Positions 32,766-41,389 are shown, counted from the stretch's first letter. The stretch is DNA of 64,000 bases from an uncultured Oscillospiraceae bacterium (GCA_902478785.1 CABSMJ010000004.1:62001-126000); one strand, 5' to 3'. The notes: generated from the sequence alone by a model not told the origin. Program-made: numbers and translations.

Positions 32766-33575
32766 ATGGAGCCGGTCTATACCCTGGGGGTGGACGTGGG
32801 GTCCACCGCATCAAAAACCGTTTTGTTAGAGGGAGGGGCCCGCATTGCGGGCCGCTCCCTCGTTCCCTTGGGGGCGGGCACCAGCGGCCCCGCCCGGGCC
32901 GTGGAGGAGGTGCTCTCCGCCGCCGGCCTTCGGCGGGAGGACCTGGGCTGCATCGTCTCCACCGGCTACGGCCGGGCCCATGTGGAGGGAGCCGGGGACA
33001 GCCGCAGTGAGCTCAGCTGCCACGCCGCCGGGGCCGTGTTCCTCTGCCCGGGGGTCCGCACGGTCATCGACATCGGCGGCCAGGACACCAAGGCCCTGCA
33101 ATTGAGCGCCGCCGGGATTTTGGAGCGCTTTGTCATGAACGACAAGTGCGCCGCGGGCACCGGCCGCTTTCTGGAGGTCATGGCCCGAATTTTGGAGGCG
33201 GACATGGGAGAGCTGGCGGAACTGGATGCCCGCAGCCAGCATCCGGTGTCCATCAGCTCCACCTGCACCGTCTTTGCCGAGAGCGAGGTCATCAGCCGCC
33301 TCTCCGACGGCGCCGCCCGGGAGGACATCGTCCGGGGCATCCACGACTCCATCGCCGCCCGGGCCGCGGGGCTGTGCGCCCGGCTGCAGGTCCATGAGCC
33401 GGTGTTCCTCTCCGGGGGCCTGAGCCGGGACCAGGGACTGGTCCGGGCCCTGGAGCGGCGGCTGGGCTGCCCGGTGGAGACGGCGGAGCTGTCGGTGTAC
33501 GCCGGGGCCCTGGGGGCCGCCCTGCTGGCCTATCGCCGCTTCCGGCGGCAGGAGCGGGAGGCGCAAAATGGGTGA
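32766..33575 (+). CDS. BadF/HgdC-type ATPase, activator of a 2-hydroxyacyl-CoA dehydratase-like enzyme
   Basis: 269-residue ASKHA-fold ATPase of the BadF/BadG/BcrA/BcrD family. It shows GVDVGSTASKTVLL (phosphate 1), STGYGR, VIDIGGQDTKAL, and the two cluster cysteines in NDKCAAGTG and SSTCTVFAES, which in the dimer bind one [4Fe-4S] cluster. Such activators use ATP to push one very low-potential electron into a partner Fe-S enzyme. The partners are encoded next, overlapping by eight bases. The gene lies five bases after thiW and thus under the TPP riboswitch, which is unusual for this family. Confidence 0.92.
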   Translation: MEPVYTLGVDVGSTASKTVLLEGGARIAGRSLVPLGAGTSGPARAVEEVLSAAGLRREDLGCIVSTGYGRAHVEGAGDSRSELSCHAAGAVFLCPGVRTVIDIGGQDTKALQLSAAGILERFVMNDKCAAGTGRFLEVMARILEADMGELAELDARSQHPVSISSTCTVFAESEVISRLSDGAAREDIVRGIHDSIAARAAGLCARLQVHEPVFLSGGLSRDQGLVRALERRLGCPVETAELSVYAGALGAALLAYRRFRRQEREAQNG

Positions 33576-34671
33576 GAGAAAAGTGGCCTGGATGTCCACC
33601 AAGTTCCCCCTGGAGATCCCCGCCGCCTTTGACATGGAGGTGGTCTGCCCGGAGAGCGCCGGAGCCGCCGCGGCGTTGAAGGGGCAAAGCGGCGCGCTGT
33701 GCGAGGCCGCCGGGCGCATGGGCTGGTGCGACGACCTGTGCTCCTACACCCGCATGGGCCTTGTCCTGGCGGCGCAGGGGGGCGGCGGACTGCCCCGGCC
33801 GGACGTGCTGCTTTGCTGCGACAACATCTGCTCCAATATGCTCCAGTGGTACCAGGAGATGGCCCGGCTGCTGTCGGTGCCGCTGCTGACATTGGACATC
33901 CCCTATCAGGACGGCCCCGCCGTGTCGGATGAGACCGTCCGGTACATCCAGGGCCAGCTGGAGGACATCATTCACGCCCTGGAAGAGCTCACGGGAAAGC
34001 CCTGGCGGGAGGACGTTTTCTCCGCCGTCTGCCGCCGAGCCAACGACACCACTCTTGCCTGGCAGGAGGTCATGGACACGGCCCTCTTGGAGCGGCCGAG
34101 GCTAGGGAACCTGGAGCTCTTTGACTATATGCCATTGCTGGTGACGGGCCGTTGCCGGCAGGAGACGGCGCCGAAATTGCGGTGCCTGGCTCAGGAGCTG
34201 CGGGCCCGTCCGCCCCGCTCCGGCCCCAGGCCCCGGCGCGTCTTCTTTGAGGGCACGCCCTGCTGGCCCGCTCTTTCCACCCTGGTGGAGGAGCTGGACC
34301 GCCTGGGCCTTCTGGTGGTGGCGGACACCCTGTCCCCCTCTCTGGGCTTTCGCTATACCGACCTGCCGGGCCTCATCCGGGCCTACTGCGGCACCGTCAA
34401 CGGCTCGTCTTTGGAGGCGGGCATCCGGGAGCGGGTGCGGCTTTGCCGGCGCTACGGCGTGGAGGGCGTTCTGGTCCACTATAACCGCAGCTGCCGCCCC
34501 TGGTGCGGCACGCTGGCCCAGGTGGAGCGGCGGCTGAGTGAGGAGCTGGAGGTGCCGGTGGTGTCCTTTGGCGGCGACCAGGGAGACCCCCGAGCCTTTT
34601 CCCCCGCCCAGTTCACCACCCGCCTGGAGGGCCTGGCGGAGATCATGGAGGCGCGGGAAGATGCAAGATGA
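33568..34671 (+). CDS. 2-hydroxyacyl-CoA dehydratase-like subunit (HgdA/HgdB type), first copy
   Basis: 367-residue protein of the HgdB/FldB/BcrB superfamily. Cysteines at WCDDLCSYTR, LLCCDNICSN, GTPCWP and HYNRSCRPWCG include those expected to hold a [4Fe-4S] cluster. The family accepts an electron from the BadF-type activator to drive dehydration of 2-hydroxyacyl-CoA or other difficult reductions. No CoA-transferase or acyl-CoA dehydrogenase is nearby, and the operon is thiamine-regulated, so a 2-hydroxyacyl-CoA substrate is doubtful. It overlaps both neighbours, implying coupled synthesis of a heteromeric enzyme. Confidence 0.88.
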   Translation: MGERKVAWMSTKFPLEIPAAFDMEVVCPESAGAAAALKGQSGALCEAAGRMGWCDDLCSYTRMGLVLAAQGGGGLPRPDVLLCCDNICSNMLQWYQEMARLLSVPLLTLDIPYQDGPAVSDETVRYIQGQLEDIIHALEELTGKPWREDVFSAVCRRANDTTLAWQEVMDTALLERPRLGNLELFDYMPLLVTGRCRQETAPKLRCLAQELRARPPRSGPRPRRVFFEGTPCWPALSTLVEELDRLGLLVVADTLSPSLGFRYTDLPGLIRAYCGTVNGSSLEAGIRERVRLCRRYGVEGVLVHYNRSCRPWCGTLAQVERRLSEELEVPVVSFGGDQGDPRAFSPAQFTTRLEGLAEIMEAREDAR

Positions 34672-35803
34672 ATTTCGCTGGTTTGAAGAGATCGCCGCCT
34701 CGCCCGCCGCTTGCCTGAAGCAGTGGCAGGCCCAGGGGGGCCAGGCGGTGGGCTGCCTGCCCTACTATGTGCCCGAGGAGCTCATCTGGAGCGCTGGGCT
34801 GCTGCCGGTGCGGCTGTGGGGGGCCGCCACCACCGCCCGCCGGGCGGGAGGCTGGTTCCCGCCCTATGTGTGCTCCCTGGTCCAGACGGACCTGGAGCTG
34901 GCATTGGGGGGCGTCTATCAGGGCCTCCGGGCCGTGGTGGGGGCGCCGGTGTGCGACTCCCTCCGGTGCCTGAGCCAGAACTGGCGTGCGGCGGTGCCGG
35001 AGCTGCCCCTTTTGACCTATTCCCAACCCCAGAACCGGGCCACGGACTACGGGAAGGCCTTCCTGGCCGGGGAGTACCGGCGGCTGTGGGGGCAGCTGTG
35101 CGCCCTCACGGACCATGGGCCGGAGGAGGCCCGGCTCCAAGAGGCCATCGGACTTTATAACCGCAGCCGCTCCCAGCGCCGCCGTTTCACCGCCCTGGCG
35201 GGGCGGCGGGGCAGATGGGTGACGGCATCGGAGCGCTGCGCCGTGCTCAAGGCCGCCGGATTTGCCGATCCCCGGGAATATACGGACCGGCTGACGGCAC
35301 TCAACGACCGTCTGGAGGCCCTGCCGGAGGGCGACGGCGGACGCATCCCGGTGGTGACCTCGGGCATCCTCTGCGACCATCCCCGGATTTTGGCTCTGCT
35401 GGATGAACTGGGCTTTTTCGTGGCGGCGGACGATGTGGCCGCCGAGTCCCGCTCCTTTGCCGTGGACGCGCCGGAGGACGAAGGGGACGGCTGCGCTGCC
35501 CTGGCCGAGCAGTTTGCCCGGCTGGACCGTGACCCCCTTTTGTGGAGCGGCGGCACCCCGGGCGGCTTTCGCCCCGGGGACCGGGAGGCCCACCTGGCAT
35601 CTCTTGCCCGCTGCAGCGGGGCAAAGGCGGTGGTGATCCTGGTCCAGCAGTTCTGCGACCCGGAGGAGCTGCTGAGCCCCGGTGCCAAGGCGGCGGTGGA
35701 GGCGGCGGGCATCCCCTGTCTGCTGCTGCCGGTGGATCAGCAGGTGGCCGACCCCGGCCAGGCCGCCACGCTGCTGGAGACGCTGCGGGACCTGCTGGAA
35801 TAA
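34661..35803 (+). CDS. 2-hydroxyacyl-CoA dehydratase-like subunit (HgdA/HgdB type), second copy
   Basis: 380-residue partner subunit of the same superfamily. The family pattern is seen in PYYVPEELIWSAGLLPVRLWG-like N-terminal segment, GAPVCDSLRCLSQ (cluster Cys), VTSGILCDHPRILALL, VAADDVAAESR and the C-terminal QQFCDPEELLSPGAK. The ATG at 34661 overlaps the end of the first subunit by 11 bases, with GGGAAG before it. Together with the activator this forms a complete three-component ATP-driven reductase set. It ends at a strong terminator, closing the riboswitch operon. Confidence 0.88.
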   Translation: MQDEFRWFEEIAASPAACLKQWQAQGGQAVGCLPYYVPEELIWSAGLLPVRLWGAATTARRAGGWFPPYVCSLVQTDLELALGGVYQGLRAVVGAPVCDSLRCLSQNWRAAVPELPLLTYSQPQNRATDYGKAFLAGEYRRLWGQLCALTDHGPEEARLQEAIGLYNRSRSQRRRFTALAGRRGRWVTASERCAVLKAAGFADPREYTDRLTALNDRLEALPEGDGGRIPVVTSGILCDHPRILALLDELGFFVAADDVAAESRSFAVDAPEDEGDGCAALAEQFARLDRDPLLWSGGTPGGFRPGDREAHLASLARCSGAKAVVILVQQFCDPEELLSPGAKAAVEAAGIPCLLLPVDQQVADPGQAATLLETLRDLLE

Positions 35804-35807
35804 AAGA

Positions 35808-35845
35808 AAGAACGTCTGTGGAAAACTCCACAGACGTTCTTTTTT
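35808..35845. terminator. Terminator of the thiW-dehydratase operon
   Basis: Perfect 14-bp stem AAGAACGTCTGTGG/CCACAGACGTTCTT, six-base loop, T-run; A's on the other side make it bidirectional. Confidence 0.92.
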
Positions 35846-35901
35846 GCGATACCCGCGGCGCGGGCCCGCCTTTTCGGCGGCAGAGGCGTTTGCCTCCGGC
35901 G

Positions 35902-36375
35902 TTAGTGTGCCACGCCCGGGGTCAGACTATTCTCGCCGTCGGTGAGAATTCCGTCCGTGTCGTGGACCTTGGCGTTGCGGACCATCTGCTCATAGCTGGC
36001 AGCCCGGAACAGGCTCTCGTCCTCCTTGGGCTCGGTGGAGCGGGCGGCACCGTCCACGGCGTCCTTCACGTCTCTGGCGGCGTCCTCCACACCGTCCTCC
36101 AGGTTGTCCACCGCCGTTTTGGTGTCATGCTCCAGGTCGCTGGTCATGTCGCTGCCGTCGGTGGTCTGGTCCTTGTTGTCGGTGGTGCCGTTGTCCGGGA
36201 TGGCGTCAGGTGTGGTGTTACCCAACACGGCGTCGCCGGGCGCGGCGCTGTCGGTGTTGTAGTCACCGTTGGAAGCGCTGTGACTGCCGGTGGTGTTGTC
36301 CTTTCCGGTGCCGCAGGCCGTCAAAACAAGGGCCAGCAGCGCCACGGAAAATAAAACCGCAAGGGCTCTTTTCAT
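35902..36375 (-). CDS. Small acidic lipoprotein of unknown function
   Basis: 157-residue secreted lipoprotein. A basic start and hydrophobic run end in the lipobox LTAC. The mature chain is low complexity and rich in Asp, Thr, Asn and Gly, with a predicted helical stretch DLEHDTKTAVDNLEDGVEDA near the middle. AAGGAGGAAAC precedes the ATG. No domain is recognised. The helical, acidic heptad-like part resembles small cell-envelope lipoproteins of clostridia, but no function can be given. Confidence 0.75.
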   Translation of the reverse strand: MKRALAVLFSVALLALVLTACGTGKDNTTGSHSASNGDYNTDSAAPGDAVLGNTTPDAIPDNGTTDNKDQTTDGSDMTSDLEHDTKTAVDNLEDGVEDAARDVKDAVDGAARSTEPKEDESLFRAASYEQMVRNAKVHDTDGILTDGENSLTPGVAH

Positions 36376-36486
36376 CCATGTTTCCTCCTTCCAGCGGGGA
36401 ATTTCCCCGTGGCTTAGTATTCGTCCTTTTTTGCGCCTTAAAAGAGGAAAAAGAAGGAAAACAAATAAAAAAAGTATGTGTAAATC

Positions 36487-36519
36487 AAAAGCCGCCCGGA
36501 CGTTGTAAGTCCGGGCGGC
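36487..36519 (-). terminator. Terminator of the carbamoylase-family gene
   Basis: Perfect 11-bp stem GCCGCCCGGAC/GTCCGGGCGGC with a seven-base loop; on the minus strand TTTTGATTT follows, a modest U-tract. Confidence 0.7.
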
Positions 36520-36544
36520 AGGCGGTTTTCAGGATGGGGACGCC

Positions 36545-37819
36545 TTACAGGGCGTCCCGGTTCACCAGCTCCAGCAGCGCGTCGCCCAGCACCTGGGCGC
36601 CGGCTTTCAGGTAGGCCGGGTCGGTCCACTCCTCGGGGCAGTGGGACAGTCCGTCCCGGCTGGGGACGAAGAGCATGCCGATGGGGGTGAAGGAGGCCAG
36701 CATCATGGAGTCGTGGAAGGGACCGCTGATGAGCCGCTGGCAGGCGATGCCCCGGCTTTGGCAGCTCTTCTCCAGCAGCTCCATGAGAGCCGGATGGCTG
36801 ACGGCGGGGGTGTCGTTGTTCTGCAGCGTCATCTCAAGGCCCACGCCCCGGCGCTGGGCAATGGTCTGGAACTCGGTCTGGACCTGGTTGAGAAGGGCAT
36901 CCTTGGAGGCGGCGTCGCAGTCCCGGATGTCCACGGTAAAGGTGGCCTCCCGGGGGATGATGTTGGAGGCGTTGGGGGCGATGGAGATGGAGCCCACGGT
37001 GCCGGTGCAGTACTCGCTGGCCCGGTTCTCCCGGGTCATCCGTTCCAGAGCCAGGGACATTTCGCAGGCGGCGGCAAAGGCGTCCTTGCGCTCGCTCATG
37101 GGCATGCCGCCGGCGTGGGCGGCCTGGCCGGTGACGGTGACGTTCAGGTTCAGCGGGGCGCAGATGGCCTTGACGATGCCAAGGGGCACCCCGGAGCGCT
37201 CCAGGACGCTGTTTTGCTCAATGTGCAGCTCCAGAGAGCAGAACACGTCCCCGGGCTTGCGGCGGCAGGAGGCGATGTCGTCGGGGTTCAGGCCCCGGGC
37301 CTTCAGGGCGTCGTAGAGGGACAGTCCGTCCTTGTCGCAGAATTTTTTCAAATCCGGCACGGTGAGCATCCCGGCCATGGCCCGGGAACCGATGCAGCCG
37401 ATGCCGAACCGGGCGGGCTCCTCGGCGGAGTAGGCCACCACGGTCAGATTCCGCTTCCGGGGCGCACCGGAGGCGATGATCCGGCGGACGGCCTCCAGGG
37501 CGGTGACCACGCCGGCGGCGCCGTCGAAGCTGCCGCCGTGGAGGACGGTGTCAAAGTGGGAGCCGGTCCACACGGGCGCAAGGTCCGGCTCAGAGCCGGG
37601 CAGGGTGCCCAGCAGGTCGCCCATGCAGTCCATCTCCACCTGGAGCCCCAGAGCCTCCATCTCCCGGCGGAGATACAGCCGGGCGTTCCACTCCTCGTCG
37701 GTGAGATATTGACGGGTGACGCCTTCGCCGGGGGTGGCGTTGAACTGATCCAGCTCGTGGATCCACTGCTCGATGCGGGATTGATCTGCCTCCGGAAGGA
37801 CGGGACGATTATCATTCAT
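36545..37819 (-). CDS. Zn-dependent hydantoinase/carbamoylase family amidase (M20)
   Basis: 424-residue enzyme of the N-carbamoyl-L-amino acid hydrolase / allantoate amidohydrolase group. Metal ligands fit GSHFDT (His), GSFDGAAGV (Asp), YSAEEPARFG (Glu), LELHIEQ (His) and GPFHDSMM (His). It should hydrolyse an N-carbamoyl amino acid or ureido compound to amino acid, CO2 and ammonia. I start at the ATG at 37819 behind AGGAGG; upstream in-frame codons overlap the promoter. It stands alone, divergent from the collagen-like gene. Confidence 0.9.
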   Translation of the reverse strand: MNDNRPVLPEADQSRIEQWIHELDQFNATPGEGVTRQYLTDEEWNARLYLRREMEALGLQVEMDCMGDLLGTLPGSEPDLAPVWTGSHFDTVLHGGSFDGAAGVVTALEAVRRIIASGAPRKRNLTVVAYSAEEPARFGIGCIGSRAMAGMLTVPDLKKFCDKDGLSLYDALKARGLNPDDIASCRRKPGDVFCSLELHIEQNSVLERSGVPLGIVKAICAPLNLNVTVTGQAAHAGGMPMSERKDAFAAACEMSLALERMTRENRASEYCTGTVGSISIAPNASNIIPREATFTVDIRDCDAASKDALLNQVQTEFQTIAQRRGVGLEMTLQNNDTPAVSHPALMELLEKSCQSRGIACQRLISGPFHDSMMLASFTPIGMLFVPSRDGLSHCPEEWTDPAYLKAGAQVLGDALLELVNRDAL

Positions 37820-37895
37820 GGCTGCTACCTCCTGATGATTTTCATTGCAGGACACCTGGGGCGATGGAGCGGAGGTGCCTGTCTGCTTTACCATC

Positions 37896-37924
37896 AGCTT
37901 ACCCAAACCATATGCGTCTGTCAA
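37896..37924 (-). promoter_or_regulatory. Promoter of the carbamoylase-family gene
   Basis: On the minus strand TTGACA (37919-37924) and TAAGCT (37896-37901) are 17 bases apart, about 75 bases from the start codon. Confidence 0.6.
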
Positions 37925-37993
37925 TGACTATCTGCACCTGTGTCTGCTGTCGGGCATATACTGGAGAGCACTTTGTATCAGGAGGGATGCAGT

Positions 37994-39175
37994 GTGAAAC
38001 ATTATAAACCCAGCTGCTGCGGCTGTCCGCCCTGCAGCTGTTGTCTGCCGGGGCCGCCGGGACCTCGTGGTCCCCAGGGGCCCCAGGGTGAGCCGGGTCC
38101 CCAGGGCGAGCAAGGCCCCCAGGGTGAGCAAGGTCCCCAGGGTGAGCAAGGCCCTCAGGGCGAGCAGGGCCCCCAGGGTGAGCAAGGTCCTCAGGGCGAG
38201 CAGGGCCCCCAGGGTGAGCAAGGCCCTCAGGGTCCGCAAGGTCCTCAGGGCGAGCAAGGCCCGCAGGGTGAGCAAGGCCCCCAGGGCGAGCAGGGTCCTC
38301 AGGGTCCGCAAGGCCCCCAGGGTGAGCAGGGCCCCCAGGGCGAGCAGGGTCCTCAGGGCGAGCAGGGTCCCCAGGGTCTGCAAGGCCCCCAGGGCGAGCA
38401 AGGCCCCCAGGGCGAGCAGGGGCCTCAGGGTCCGCAAGGCCCCCAGGGCGAGCAGGGCCCCCAGGGTCTGCAAGGTCCTCAGGGTGAGCAAGGCCCTCAG
38501 GGTGAGCAGGGCCCTCAGGGTCTGCAAGGTCCTCAGGGCGAGCAGGGCCCCCAGGGTCTGCAAGGTCCTCAGGGCGAGCAGGGCCCCCAGGGTCTGCAAG
38601 GTCCTCAGGGCGAGCAGGGCCCCCAGGGTCTGCAAGGTCCTCAGGGCGAGCAGGGCCCCCAGGGTCTGCAAGGTCCTCAGGGTGAGCAGGGCCCCCAGGG
38701 TCCGCAAGGCCCTCAGGGCGAGCAAGGTCCCCAGGGTGAGCAAGGCCCCCAGGGCCCGGCGGGGCAGCTGAGCAATGCCTATGCCCGTTTGACTGTTCGG
38801 CCCGGGACCTATGCGGATGGAGATTTCCTGACCTTCGATCCACTTTTCAGCGGCGGGACCATCCAGCCTGCCTATGATGAAAACACGGTGCGCCTGATGC
38901 TGCGAGGCATCTACTGTACAGCCTACACCGTCCAGGAGAAGGAGGCGGAGGAGGGCAGCTGGTTCCAGGTGGTGCCGGTAGTTGGACTTTCAGACGAGAG
39001 TACCTGTTCCAATGCTGCTCAGGCATCTCAGGAGGGCGCGCCTCTGGGGGTGTCCGGAGCCTTTTTGGAGATCTGCCCCGGATCGCTGTTTTTGCGCCTG
39101 AAGGTCCGGTGCAGCCGCTCTGTGAATTTGACCGGCAGTCTGTCGGTATTCCAGGTAGCTGACATTTTAAGCTGA
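37994..39175 (+). CDS. Collagen-like repeat protein with Cys-rich N-terminus
   Basis: 393-residue protein starting at a GTG behind GGAGGG. A short N-terminus with eight Cys in the stretch SCCGCPPCSCCLPG is followed by about 78 uninterrupted Gly-X-Y triplets (about residues 20-255), nearly all GPQ, GEQ and GLQ. The C-terminal ~138 residues form a compact, beta-rich-looking domain, as in exosporium and surface collagens of the BclA type. There is no signal peptide. The Cys cluster could crosslink it to a spore or surface layer. A CATATACT box at 37955-37962 resembles a sporulation sigma -10, which is suggestive only. It ends at a strong terminator. Confidence 0.85.
   Translation: MKHYKPSCCGCPPCSCCLPGPPGPRGPQGPQGEPGPQGEQGPQGEQGPQGEQGPQGEQGPQGEQGPQGEQGPQGEQGPQGPQGPQGEQGPQGEQGPQGEQGPQGPQGPQGEQGPQGEQGPQGEQGPQGLQGPQGEQGPQGEQGPQGPQGPQGEQGPQGLQGPQGEQGPQGEQGPQGLQGPQGEQGPQGLQGPQGEQGPQGLQGPQGEQGPQGLQGPQGEQGPQGLQGPQGEQGPQGPQGPQGEQGPQGEQGPQGPAGQLSNAYARLTVRPGTYADGDFLTFDPLFSGGTIQPAYDENTVRLMLRGIYCTAYTVQEKEAEEGSWFQVVPVVGLSDESTCSNAAQASQEGAPLGVSGAFLEICPGSLFLRLKVRCSRSVNLTGSLSVFQVADILS
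38051..38763 (+). repeat. Collagen-coding tandem DNA repeats
   Basis: Nine-base Gly-X-Y units throughout, arranged in higher-order 18- and 36-bp units. Four exact 36-bp copies (unit encoding GPQGEQGPQGLQ) run from 38528 to 38671, showing recent expansion. Confidence 0.9.
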
Positions 39176-39177
39176 AT

Positions 39178-39215
39178 CCAAAAAGCGCCGCTCCAAAAGG
39201 AGCGGCGCTTTTTCT
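39178..39215. terminator. Bidirectional terminator after the collagen-like gene
   Basis: AAAAGCGCCGCTCC/GGAGCGGCGCTTTT stem with a four-A loop and T-run; also serves the converging DUF4914 gene. Confidence 0.92.
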
Positions 39216-39237
39216 GCTTTGTGAGGGGGAAAAGAGT

Positions 39238-41133
39238 TTATCTGGCCAGCTTCATGGGGGTCAGGGCCAGGTAGTCGTCCAGGGTGCCGTCATCCAGGCA
39301 GCACTGGATGATCTGACGGCCCAGGGGGTCCAGATCATCGGTGAGGAAGGGGCGGATCTGCTCCTTGAAGAAGTCGGTGAGGATCTTGGCGCCGGCGTCA
39401 TAGCCCTCCAGGCCCAGCTTGGACTGGTTTTCCGGGCGCAGGAAGGTGGGACGGATATACTGGCCGTCCAGCTTCATGTCAAGCAGGGCGTAGCCGAACA
39501 GGGGGCACCGGGCGGGAGTCAGATGCCGGGCGCGGACCTGGCCGCCCAGGCGGGAGAGATACTCCCGGGCTACCCACTCGGCCATGAAGCCCACGTTGTA
39601 GGTGCCGATGTGCTGGTTGGGAATGAGAACGTTGAGGGTGTTGGGGCAGGCGTGAATCTGCCGCAGCAGCAGATTGGCCTGGGTCACCTTCCGACCAGTG
39701 CAGAAGGGCCAGTAGGAGCCCACGCCCTCGCTCTTCATGCTGTTGCCGCCGTCTACGATGGAGGGGTTGTTGAAGCCCCGGGGAGACACCAGCCGCCACA
39801 GCCAGGCCAGAGACTGGGGAATCACCTGCAAAAGGCCCATGACACCGTAGTTGGGGTTGTCCCGGGTGGAGGGCGGCATCCGCACGCCGAAGCTGCGCAC
39901 GTCCACCTCCTGGGGCTCGGTGTTGGGTACGATATCGTCAATCAGATCCCGGGGCACAATGACCCGGGGGTTGGAGCAGGGCTGGCCGTTGGAGTCCTTG
40001 ATGTGCTCCCAGATCAGGCAGGTGGCGCCGGGCACACCGTCCATGTTGAAAAATTCCAGAGGCCGCTTGGGGTGGATGCAGATCTTCTCATAGGAGGGGC
40101 TGTTGCCGTAGGCGGTCATGCCGTCCATGCGCAAAAACCAGCCGTCCTCTGCGTCCATGATGGACAGCTTGCCGCTCTCCGGGTCCTGGATCTGAGTGTA
40201 GGCGCAGGCCATGTCGTCGGAAATGGGGTGGATCTTGCAGGACTCCCGCAGGGTCAGGTAGTATTTTTCGCCGGTGATCACGTGGGTGCCCAGCAGCAAC
40301 CGGTCATTTTCGTGCTGCTGGAACTCCTGGAGCATCTCGCTCTTGCCGCCGCCGGAGGCGCCTTCGTGCATGAACACAGTCTCGATCTCGTAGGGGGTCT
40401 CCACCCGTGCGGCGGAGGCGTGGCAGCAGACCCAGCCTTCCTGCTCGCCGATGTCCAGCAGGATGGAGAACACGCCCTTCTTGGCGGAGGGGCCGGGATA
40501 GAGGTTGTAGGAAAAGACCTCGTGGAGGTCCTTGCTCCGGTTGTGGACCACCACCTGCTTGCCGCCGAAGTGGGTGTGGCGGAAGGGCGGGGCCACATAG
40601 ATGATGGACCGGGGGGTGTAGCCCTTTGCCACGTCCTTGATGCTCACAAAGCCCTGCATATTGGCAAGAGCCAGAGCGAAGAAGGCGGCGTTCACCGGGC
40701 AGATCATCAGACTGTCGTAGCCGTAGGCGTTGGCGCCGGCCCGGAAGGGCAAAAGCAGCAGCGTCTGCTCGGAGAGCCACTCCAGCGTTTCAGCCTTGAG
40801 CTTGGAGAAGTCATAGCCGAACCGGTCCTTGAACCGGGGCTTATCGCTGGGCAGATCGTCGCCGATGACCATGGAGTTGGGGTCCCGGCGGCGCATGTAG
40901 TCCTCCATAAAGTTCACCGAGGCGCCGTTCTTGCAGCGGACCACCTCCGCCTCCTTTTCCGTGCGGCCCTCGATCTGATAAGTGACATCATACCGGGAGG
41001 TGTGGGTGGGTCCGTAGACCATCTCGTCCAGCTCCTCCTTGGTTTCAACAAAAGCGAGGTATTGGCACTTGCTCAGGGCGGCGTCCACATCCTCGGGAAG
41101 ATTGAAGCGCGCAAAATAGCTGTCAGTATACAT
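39238..41133 (-). CDS. DUF4914-type protein with HprK/PEPCK-like P-loop
   Basis: 631-residue protein that I match to the uncharacterised DUF4914 family of clostridia. A clear Walker A, GASGGGKSE (258-266), resembles the P-loop of HPr kinase/phosphorylase (GxSGxGKSE) and PEP carboxykinase. Other conserved-looking elements are VAPPFRHTHFGGKQ before the P-loop and the histidine/aspartate-rich middle. These suggest a phosphoryl-transfer enzyme of the PEPCK/HprK fold, with unknown substrate. It has its own promoter and terminator and no functionally linked neighbours, so context does not help. Confidence 0.75.
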   Translation of the reverse strand: MYTDSYFARFNLPEDVDAALSKCQYLAFVETKEELDEMVYGPTHTSRYDVTYQIEGRTEKEAEVVRCKNGASVNFMEDYMRRRDPNSMVIGDDLPSDKPRFKDRFGYDFSKLKAETLEWLSEQTLLLLPFRAGANAYGYDSLMICPVNAAFFALALANMQGFVSIKDVAKGYTPRSIIYVAPPFRHTHFGGKQVVVHNRSKDLHEVFSYNLYPGPSAKKGVFSILLDIGEQEGWVCCHASAARVETPYEIETVFMHEGASGGGKSEMLQEFQQHENDRLLLGTHVITGEKYYLTLRESCKIHPISDDMACAYTQIQDPESGKLSIMDAEDGWFLRMDGMTAYGNSPSYEKICIHPKRPLEFFNMDGVPGATCLIWEHIKDSNGQPCSNPRVIVPRDLIDDIVPNTEPQEVDVRSFGVRMPPSTRDNPNYGVMGLLQVIPQSLAWLWRLVSPRGFNNPSIVDGGNSMKSEGVGSYWPFCTGRKVTQANLLLRQIHACPNTLNVLIPNQHIGTYNVGFMAEWVAREYLSRLGGQVRARHLTPARCPLFGYALLDMKLDGQYIRPTFLRPENQSKLGLEGYDAGAKILTDFFKEQIRPFLTDDLDPLGRQIIQCCLDDGTLDDYLALTPMKLAR

Positions 41134-41206
41134 GACAAGACCTCCGTTGTGCCTGACATGGCAGGATGCGATAGGGATGCTCTCGACATCCCCCCATTAT
41201 AAAGAA

Positions 41207-41235
41207 ATAATACTGCATCCGCAGAAAAATGGCAA
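41207..41235 (-). promoter_or_regulatory. Promoter of the DUF4914 gene
   Basis: On the minus strand TTGCCA (41230-41235) and TATTAT (41207-41212) with a 17-base spacer. Confidence 0.6.
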
Positions 41236-41389
41236 CAGGTTTTTTACAGAAATGTATTCCAAATGATTCATTTAAGGGAAGTAATCCTTTACGTAAAGAG
41301 GAAAAATGTTAGGTAGGAAAAGCAACAAGAAAAACGGCCCTACTTGACAAAAATGGGCTGGAATTGGGTGGAAAGGGGGGCTTGAGCGC

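Noticed and set aside
38051..38763. Repeat block as a possible CRISPR array
   Set aside because: Repeats are contiguous 9/36-bp units in frame with Gly-X-Y coding and no variable spacers; no cas genes nearby.
37899..38843. Antisense open frames across the collagen repeat
   Set aside because: Repetition makes all frames open; only the plus frame has a start signal, Cys-rich head and a folded C-terminal domain.
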